This document shows positions 57,467-64,000 of a stretch of DNA of 64,000 nucleotides, piece by piece. The stretch is from contig CM053140.1 in NCBI GenBank assembly GCA_028571685.1, positions 148,289,701 to 148,353,700 of the forward strand. The letters are read 5' to 3'. Under the pieces are notes generated by a model. The model was not told the origin of the DNA and searched no databases. It saw nothing but the letters and a program-made list of their open reading frames with translations. Origin of the DNA: Heterohyrax brucei (taxonomy: Eukaryota > Chordata > Mammalia > Hyracoidea > Procaviidae). The translations under genes were made by a program, and so were the position numbers. The number at the start of each line of letters is the position of its first letter. Within the stretch, counting starts at the first letter, position 1.

Positions 57467-57479
57467 TAGCCACTAAAAA

Positions 57480-57640
57480 AACCCACTGCCATCGAGTTGG
57501 ATCTGACTTATAGTGACCCTGTAGGACAGGTTAGAACTGTCCCTTAGAGTTTCCAAGGAGCATCTGGAGGATTTGAACTGCTGATCTTTTGGTTAGCAGA
57601 CATAGCACTTAACCCACTATGCCACCAGTGTTTCTTCTTT
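57480..57640 (-). mobile_element. Afrotherian SINE (short type)
   Basis: Intact-looking: 'ccactgccatcgagttggat', 'accctgtaggacaggttaga', 'tttccaaggagcatctggag', 'gatttgaactgctgatcttt', 'ggttagcagacatagcactt' and 'actatgccaccagtgtttct'. Confidence 0.95.
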
Positions 57641-58732
57641 AGGCACTAGGTAGATGTGAATTAAAATAAAATGTCATATCATGTTACCCCATAAAAATGG
57701 CAATGATAAAAATAAGTGGCAAACATTAGATGCTGTAGAGGCTGTGGAGAAACTAAAACCTTCATCCACTGCTAGTAGGAAATTAAAATGGTGTAGTCAC
57801 TGTGGAAGCAGATTTAGCCTTCCTCAAAAAGGTGAATACAGAACTATCATATGACTTGGCAGTCCCATTTCTAGGTATAGACCTAAAAGAAGTAAAGGCT
57901 CAAACATGAATAAAAACTTGTATACCACAGCAGTTTTTACAATTGCCAAAGATAGAAACAACTAAAATGCCCATCAACAGATGAATGGATAAACAAAACG
58001 TGTTACACACACGCAACAGAATATTACTTGGTCATAAAGAGGAGTGACATGCTGATACATGCCATGGCATGGATGATCCAGAAAACGTTATTCTGAGCAA
58101 AATAAGTTAGTTAAAAAAGGAGAAATGCCACATGATCTCACTTACATAAAATAAGCAAACATATAGAACTGAAAAATTAGTAGTGGTTACCAGATGGGAG
58201 GGAGGGGAAAAGACGCAATTTTTTCTCAGGGTACATTGAGCATATGTTAATGATGATGAAATAATTTGGAAAAGGATAGTAAGAATGTTGTCCAACTTGG
58301 ATAATGTAATCAATGTAGAACTTGAATTGCTGTATCTTTTGCCATGTACATTTTTACCATAATTTAAATGAATAAACAAAACCACGATAGATCAAAATAG
58401 TGTGGTCTGTGACTTCTCATGGGGTGGACACAAGACTGAGCAGCTTTTTGTCCCATTGTGCATGAGTTCTCCATGAATCGTGGTTGACTTTACTATAGCT
58501 AACAACACCACAAAATTAAAATTTAGCTAGTAGGAAACATTTTTTTTTTTTTTGAGAGGGAGAAATTTCACTGACATGTTTGACTGCTGGTGAAGAAAAT
58601 TTGGATTATGAGATGTCTAAATACTAAAGGAAAAAATAAAAAAACTCAGCAAATTTTGGTATACTATACCATTTGCTGCTTAGATTTTTAAAGATTCTAG
58701 TGCAACTACTCAGTAAAGCCAAATAAGGGAAA

Positions 58733-58884
58733 AAACAAAAATAAACAAACCAAAAAGAACCTGTTGCCATTTAGTTGGTTTTGACTCATAGTGACCCCAA
58801 ATGATGGAGTAGAACTGCCCAACAGGGTTTATGAGGACTGGCTACTGATCTTTTGGTTAGCGGCAAAGCCTTTAGCACCAGGGT
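58733..58884 (-). mobile_element. Afrotherian SINE (short type)
   Basis: A-rich end, 'gttgccatttagttggtttt', 'gatggagtagaactgcccaa', 'cagggtttatgagg', 'tttggttagcggcaaagcct'. The B-box region is partly deleted. Confidence 0.9.
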
Positions 58885-58929
58885 TAGCGGATATTCTAGA
58901 ATTATTAGAACATGTACTGTAATACAGAG

Positions 58930-59086
58930 ACCAGGTGTGGGAGTGGTTAAGACCTACGTGGAGCCACAGATGCTAGCAAAAAGATGGGCAGTTGAAATTT
59001 AACAGAAACCCTGCGGAGCAGTTCTACTCTGTCCTATAGTGTTGCTATGAATTAGAATTGACTTGATGGCATCAGGTTTGGTTTTG
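58930..59086 (+). mobile_element. Afrotherian SINE (short type)
   Basis: 'gtgggagtggttaagaccta', 'gcaaaaagatgggcagttga', 'gcggagcagttctactctgt', 'gttgctatgaattagaattg' and tail 'acttgatggcatcaggtttg'. Confidence 0.92.
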
Positions 59087-59374
59087 GTTAGAGTATTATA
59101 GTAGAAACCACTGTGTTAGCCTTTTGGCTTTGAAAGTGCTATAACTTTTTTTTTTTAAGTTGTGAAATGGGAATTACCAATGTAATATTTTGACAATACT
59201 GACAGATATATGCTATTCATGTTTAACTCAAAATTATTCACTTTCTCTTTAAACAACACCTGATTTTCTTACAAGATCCTTCCCTTTCTCCTAATCAGTC
59301 TATGTTACTTGTGGGCTCTGACTTTATGTCTGGGCTTAAGAAAGGACAATTAGACCATTGCATCCTCTTGTAAG

Positions 59375-59562
59375 GGTTGCTAGATGACATAAACTGTTAA
59401 GCAATTAACCAAAAGGTAGGTGGTGGAAGCTACTACACACAAGAACCTTGGAAGAAAGACCTGTTATCTCCTTCTGAAGTGTTATAACCTTGAAGCACAG
59501 TTTTACTCTGCAACATGTGGGGTCTCCTTGAGTAGAACTTAATGGTAGCTGTGTCTTCTTTT
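59375..59562 (+). mobile_element. Afrotherian SINE variant
   Basis: Head 'agggttgctagatgacataa', 'gcaattaaccaaaaggtagg', middle 'ggaagaaagacctgttatct', 'ccttctgaagtgttataacc', 'gcacagttttactctgcaac' and tail 'gagtagaacttaatggtagc', then a T-run to 59572. The middle segment allies it to type II. Confidence 0.8.
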
Positions 59563-59959
59563 TTTTTTTTTATTCTTTTATTATCATAATTGGTTCAGAG
59601 TTATAGAGTAGAACATTCATATAACTACTAAGAAAAGATAACCTTTCTTTTCAACAATAAGGGATAGCAGTAAAGATGAGGTCATCATACCAAATCTGAA
59701 AATAAAGTCTTGAATAAACAAAGCAGAGCCAAGAGACAAAGAAGATCAAATCATGAAAATTGCAATTGGATCCTAGACTCAGCGATAACTAAAGTAATGC
59801 ATGTCTTCTCTTTATTTTAGTTACATGAGCCAATAAATCAGCTTTTTAGCTCAAAACAACTTCATCTAGGTTTCAGGTATGTCTGACACACCTGAAAAAA
59901 CTGTGTTCAGATTGGTGTACCTAGAAAGAGTACATGCATCTATGAATGTATGACTACTG

Positions 59960-60245
59960 TCTTTTTCTACCACCTGTCAGTTTGTTGTACAGTTGGTGTC
60001 TTGCTTCTTGCTATATGGTGCTGGAAGCTACATCACTGGTATTTCAAATGCCATCAGGATCTTTCATGATGGACAGGTTTCTGTGATTTTTCCAGACTAA
60101 GACAGACTAGGAAGAAAGGCCTAGGGATCTGCTTCTAAAAATTAGCCAATGAAAATCTTATTTATAGATCCTGAGGACGGCACAAGAGCAGGAAACATTT
60201 CATTCTGTTGTACATGGGATCATAATGAGTCAGAGACAAACTGAT
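59960..60245 (+). mobile_element. RTE-tailed repeat of about 290 bp
   Basis: Order: 'tgtcagtttgttgtacagtt', 'ggtgctggaagctacatcac', 'gatggacaggtttctgtgat', 'agacagactaggaagaaagg', then the shared tail 'cattctgttgtacatgggat', 'cataatgagtcagag'. A 22-bp trace of its start may also occur near 33025. It looks like another composite carrying the RTE 3' end. Confidence 0.65.
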
Positions 60246-60259
60246 GATCAGTAAACTAG

Positions 60260-60790
60260 AATAATCATCTTTCTATCACTATTATTAGTTTTTCTCATTT
60301 TCTTAGTAAGTGTCATTACGCCACTTGACCTAGATGTCTCCTGAAACCATAGTCCTCAAGCCCCAGGACTTGCTACTTTGTCCCTCCAGGTGTTTGGTTA
60401 TTTCCAGGCAACTTGTTAACTTTTGGTTTAGTCCACTCATGACTGACTTCCCCAGGTATTTCGTGCTGTCCTTCCCTCCTCACAGTTTTTGTTTACTGTC
60501 TGATTAGTGAATACCCCTCTTCTTCCCTCCCCACCCTTATAACCATCAAAGAATATTTTCTCCTGTGTTTCAACCTTTTATTGAGTTCTTATAATAGTGG
60601 TCTTGTGCACTATTTGTCCTTTTGCAGCTAATACCCTCCAGATGTTTTGCAGTTTCACTGTTGTTCTTTATCACTGCATAGTATTCCACTGCGTGTATGT
60701 GGCATAACTTGTTCATTCATTTGTCTCTTGATAGACACCTAGGTTGTTTCCATTTTGCTGTCAGGAACAGGAGTATTACTTAATAAAGGA
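60260..60790 (-). mobile_element. L1 3' portion
   Basis: Reversed L1 3' UTR and ORF2 end: 'gacctagatgtctcctgaaa', 'cacccttataaccatcaaag', 'cattgt'-type end 'gcatagtattccactgcgtg' and 'tagacacctaggttgtttcc'. Comparable with 8200-8700 in the plus-strand L1. Confidence 0.8.
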
Positions 60791-60849
60791 GAACATTTTA
60801 GTAAGAATAAAAGATAATCCTTTAAAATGGGAATAATTTTTTAAATTAT

Positions 60850-61200
60850 GATTAAGTGAAAGTAAACAATCCAGGTCAATTTGGCATACCTACTTCTTTA
60901 CAACTCTATCTGCTCTCCCTACCCTGTGAAAACACACTCCTCCTTTTCACTCTTTACTATTAGTATCCTCCCAGTGAACACCTGTCCCCTCCTCTCCACT
61001 GTCTCCCCTCCCTTATAGAAGGAAATCGGTAGGATAGCCTTCTATGGAAGTAGATAGCCATCAAGTACTCACACAACATGTTCACTCCACGTCTCTGAAT
61101 TCAGTCCATTCTTAGTCCAAAATATTGACCTCAGTACTGGTTTCAGGTTTGGGGCAGCAGCAAGTCTAGGGACCATATTTCCAGGGGATGCTTCAGGTTG
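60850..61200 (-). mobile_element. L1 3' UTR terminus
   Basis: Reversed end of the young-type L1 3' UTR: 'gtgaaaacacactcctcctt', 'ctctccactgtctcccctcc', 'cagtccattcttagtccaaa' and 'gggaccatatttccagggga'. It matches 9000-9340 of the L1 at 6482 in reverse. Confidence 0.75.
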
Positions 61201-62881
61201 TTGGTAAAATGGAAATAATTTGCTTTATAAAACACATTGCCATTATTTTCTAATCTCTTAATAGGCAAGTGAAAGCTTATTAACAGGCACAGAGAAACTG
61301 GTTCAAATGGACAATAGCTAAACTGAGATTTAAGAACAAGTGTTTAAGTCTCACTTCTACAAGGAAGAACTGTAGATTATCAGCATCTTAAATCCCAAAC
61401 ATGCATGGGCCCTCAGATTTTGGCTGGAACAAATGATTCCTACCTCACTAAACCAGGTGGGAGTTATGAGGGGAAAATATAGGCGAGTTTAAAAATAAAT
61501 GTTCTGGGGTTTCAGATAACTTAGTGGACATTAATTAACTTCTTACCTATGACTTGCAAGCTAAAATACATTTTCTTTAAAAATAAAGTTTATTCTTATT
61601 CTATACTGTTTCTCTCTTCCTTTTTTCTCATGAAGTTATTTTATTATTACTGTACTTTAGATGAAGGTTTACAGAATAAACTAGCTTCTTATTAAATAAT
61701 TAGTACACACACTGCTTTGAAACATTGGTTACCAATCCCACAATAGGTCAACCCTCTCCCATCTCAACATCGGGCTCCCTAATACCAGCTTTCCTGTCCC
61801 TTTTGCCTTCTAATACTTGCCTCTGTTCTGGTGTGCCCTTTGGTCTCCCTTTGTTTTATGAGCCTGTCTAATCTTCAGCTGAAGGGTGAACCTCAGGGGT
61901 GATTTCATTACTGTACTGAAAGGTTGTCCAGGGAACAAACTCTCATGGTTTCTCCAGTCTCTGTCAGGCCAGTAAACTTGGTGTCTTTTTGGGAGTTAGA
62001 ATTGTGTTCTACCTTTTCTCCCACTGCATGAGAGACTTTGTGTTGAGATCGCGTCAGAGCAGTTAGTAGAGATAGCTAGGCACCATCTAGTTATGCTAGA
62101 CTCAGTCTCGTGAAGGCAGTAATAGTTGTAGTCCATTAGACCTTTGGATAAATCTTTCCTTGTGTCTTTGGTTTTCTTCATTCTGTCTTGCTCCAGACAG
62201 GGGAGACCAGTAGAGTATCTTCCATGGCCACTCACAAGTTTTTAAGACCCCGAACACTACTCACTGAAGTAGAATGTAGAACATTTTCTCTATCAACCAT
62301 GTTGTTTCAACTGAGCTAGATGTTTTCCGAGACCATAGTCCCTGTAGCCTTCAGCCTGGTAGTGTGGTCTCTTCAGGGAGTGTGGCTGTGTCCGTGGAGC
62401 TTCTAGGACTTTCCCTTGGACAAGTTGTGCTACTCTACTAGGCACTGTGACCTGTCTCACCCTTCACCAAAATTGCCACTTACCTATTGTCCATTTAATG
62501 TTTCTTCATTCCAATGCCTCCCCTCCCACCTAAGCATTGTAAATCATTTCTTTTTGTGTGTAAACTACTTCAAGAGTTTTACAGTAGTGGTCTCATACAA
62601 CATTGTCCTTTAGTGATTGACTTCTTTTTCTCAGCAGCATGTCCTCCAGTTCATCTGTGTTGTGAGATGCTTCACAGTTTCATCATTGCTCTTACTGTTG
62701 TGGAGTACTCCGTCTTGTGAATTTATCATAGCTTATCTTTTCTTCTAGTGATGGCCATCTAAGTGGTTTCCATCTTTTTACTATCATGAACCATGCTGCA
62801 GTGAACAAGAGTGTGTATATGTCTATTCATGCAATGGCTCTTCTTTTTCTAGAATATATTGCTAATAGTGGAATTGCTAGA

Positions 62882-63380
62882 TGACTTAGTTGTCTAAAGC
62901 TGCTATAGCAGAGATACTGCAACTGAATGGTTTTAAAAAGAGAAATTTCATTTGTCACATTACAGTGAGCTAAAAGTTGAAGTTCACGGTGTCAGCTTCA
63001 GGGGAAGGCTTTCTCTGCTGGCTCTGGAGGAAGGTCTTTGTTGTCAATCTTTCCCTGAACTGGAAGCTTCTGCGACTCAGGGAACCCAGTGCTTTCCAAA
63101 GGACATGATCAGTTCCTGGCACTGCTTTCTTTCTGGATGGTATGAGGTTCACCAAATCTCTCTGGTAGCTTCTTTTGTTTATATCTCTACAGACTGCCTC
63201 AAGGTACAAAACAAACTTGTATACTAAGTCCTGCCACACTACACAACTGCTGCGCATTCAGACTCATCAACATCATACAGGAAGGATTTATAACATGGAG
63301 GAATATCAAACAATACCAGGAATCGTGGCCTAGCTAAATTGCTACACAAGATTTTTGGTGAACACAATTCAATCCATGAT
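62882..63380 (-). mobile_element. MaLR-type solo LTR in L1
   Basis: In plus-strand text it runs from 'tgacttagttgtctaaagct' to 'acacaattcaatccatgat', the reverse of the LTR ends at 54274-56083. GCTaGA (62876-62881) and GCTgGA (63381-63386) flank it, with L1 sequence continuing on both sides. The shared interior 'tatgaggttcacca' matches that element. No internal region is left. Confidence 0.85.
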
Positions 63381-63419
63381 GCTGGATCATACAGTATTTT
63401 ATTTTTAGCTTTCTAAGGA

Positions 63420-63586
63420 AAACCCACAAAACCAAACTCACTGCCGTCAAGTTAGTTCTGACTTATAGTGACTCTATAGAATGGGGTGTAACTGCCCCAG
63501 TAGAGTTTCTAAAGAGTGTCTGGTGAATTTGAATTCCTAACCTTTTGGTTATCAGCCATAGCACTTAATACTATGCCATCAGTTTC
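63420..63586 (-). mobile_element. Afrotherian SINE with 11-bp TSD in L1
   Basis: 'ctgccgtcaagttagttctg', 'gactctatagaatggggtgt', 'tctggtgaatttgaattcct', 'ttggttatcagccatagcac'. TSD CTTTCTAAgGA (63409-63419) and CTTTCTAAaGA (63587-63597). Confidence 0.94.
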
Positions 63587-64000
63587 CTTTCTAAAGAAGT
63601 GCCATATCATTCTCCAAACGGTTGCATTATTTTGCATTCCTACCAGCAGTACATAGAGCTTGAATCTCGCCTCAGCCTCTCCAATATTTGTTATTTTCTG
63701 ATTTGTAACTGTAATGCCAGGATGAGATGGTATCTCATTGTGGTTTTGATTTTTATTTCTCTAGTGGCTGGTGATTGCAGACATTTTCCCATGCGTCTGT
63801 TAGTTGCGTAAATGGCTTCTTTGTTGCAATGGCTGTTCATTTCCTTTGCTCATTTTTTATTTGTATTGTCTGTCTGTTGTACAGGTATTAGATTGTCCAG
63901 CATTAGAGATTAGATGTTTACTGGATTTGTCATAGCCATTTTTTTTTAATCAGTCTGAAGCTTCTCTTTTTATTCTTTTGGTTGTCTTTTGGTAAGCTTA

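Larger units (their letters stand above)
56860..58390 (+). mobile_element. Older L1, 3' ORF2 and 3' end, with SINE insertions
   Basis: Late ORF2 sequence is visible: 'gctaaagcaatcttgaagaa' (56875), 'tactctggtactggtataat' (56957), 'ctacatgcaaaagaccgaat' (57148), 'ccatcaacagatgaatggat' (57971) and 'ttctgagcaaaataagttag' (58091). It is more diverged than the L1 copies at 6.5 and 33 kb. Three minus-strand SINE insertions lie at 57242-57640. It ends near 58390. Confidence 0.85.
61635..64000 (-). mobile_element. L1 3' portion, running off the window
   Basis: The 3' end at about 61645 ('ttagatgaaggtttacagaa') matches the L1 at 30785. The 3' UTR continues to about 62600, then ORF2 C-terminal sequence extends in reverse to the window end ('ccatgaaccatgctgcagtg'-like near 62785; 'gatgagatggtatctcattg' at 63721). 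An LTR (62882-63380) and a SINE (63420-63586) interrupt it. Confidence 0.88.

Noticed and set aside
62416-62720. Plus-strand frames of 65-68 codons
   Set aside because: Antisense of the L1 3' portion starting at 61635.
1-64000. CRISPR array, bacterial operon, phage or plasmid system
   Set aside because: Repeat content is wholly mammalian. No spaced short direct repeats, ribosome-binding sites or bacterial gene order were seen.

Overview
The window is mammalian nuclear DNA with no intact protein-coding gene that I can support. It is AT-rich and built almost entirely of retrotransposons in various states of decay. The dominant short repeat is a tRNA-derived SINE whose 3' end reads roughly 'ctatgagtcggaatcgactcgatggc', and the dominant non-L1 LINE is an RTE/BovB-type element ending in 'cacctaacaacaacaac'. 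From general knowledge this pair points to an afrotherian, most likely a paenungulate such as an elephant, manatee or hyrax. Older layers shared by placental mammals (MIR, L2, MaLR-type LTRs, a hAT-like DNA transposon) lie underneath.

Layout. 0-5 kb: an LTR-like 3' end, SINEs, MIRs, a 62-bp tandem repeat and an 83-codon protein-like open segment on the minus strand that I cannot name. 5.6-9.7 kb: a degenerate purine-rich tandem array split by a 5'-truncated L1 with a 12-bp target-site duplication (TSD). 10-16 kb: RTE copies on the minus strand, one about 2.8 kb long. 17.5-20.4 kb: L1 inside RTE inside an older L1. 23.7-25.7 kb: a MaLR-type LTR split by a processed pseudogene of PAICS (purine biosynthesis), itself hit by a 32-bp SINE tail. 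28-38 kb: RTE and L1 copies on both strands. 38-50 kb: sparser, with MIR, L2, SINEs and an L1 3' end. 51.6-56.8 kb: a solo MaLR LTR, then a long RTE split by a complete two-LTR MaLR element. 56.8-64 kb: L1 copies on both strands carrying SINE and LTR insertions.

The genes do not work together here: the window is a layered insertion record. The most interesting signal is a set of very short (about 30-55 bp) insertions of only the 3' tail of the SINE, several flanked by clear TSDs. That same tail is shared with the resident RTE, which fits RTE-driven mobilisation of the SINEs. I found no CRISPR array, operon, structural RNA gene or convincing undescribed coding system.

All family names rest on reading and memory of consensus features. 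No alignment or database search was run, and element edges without a TSD are approximate.
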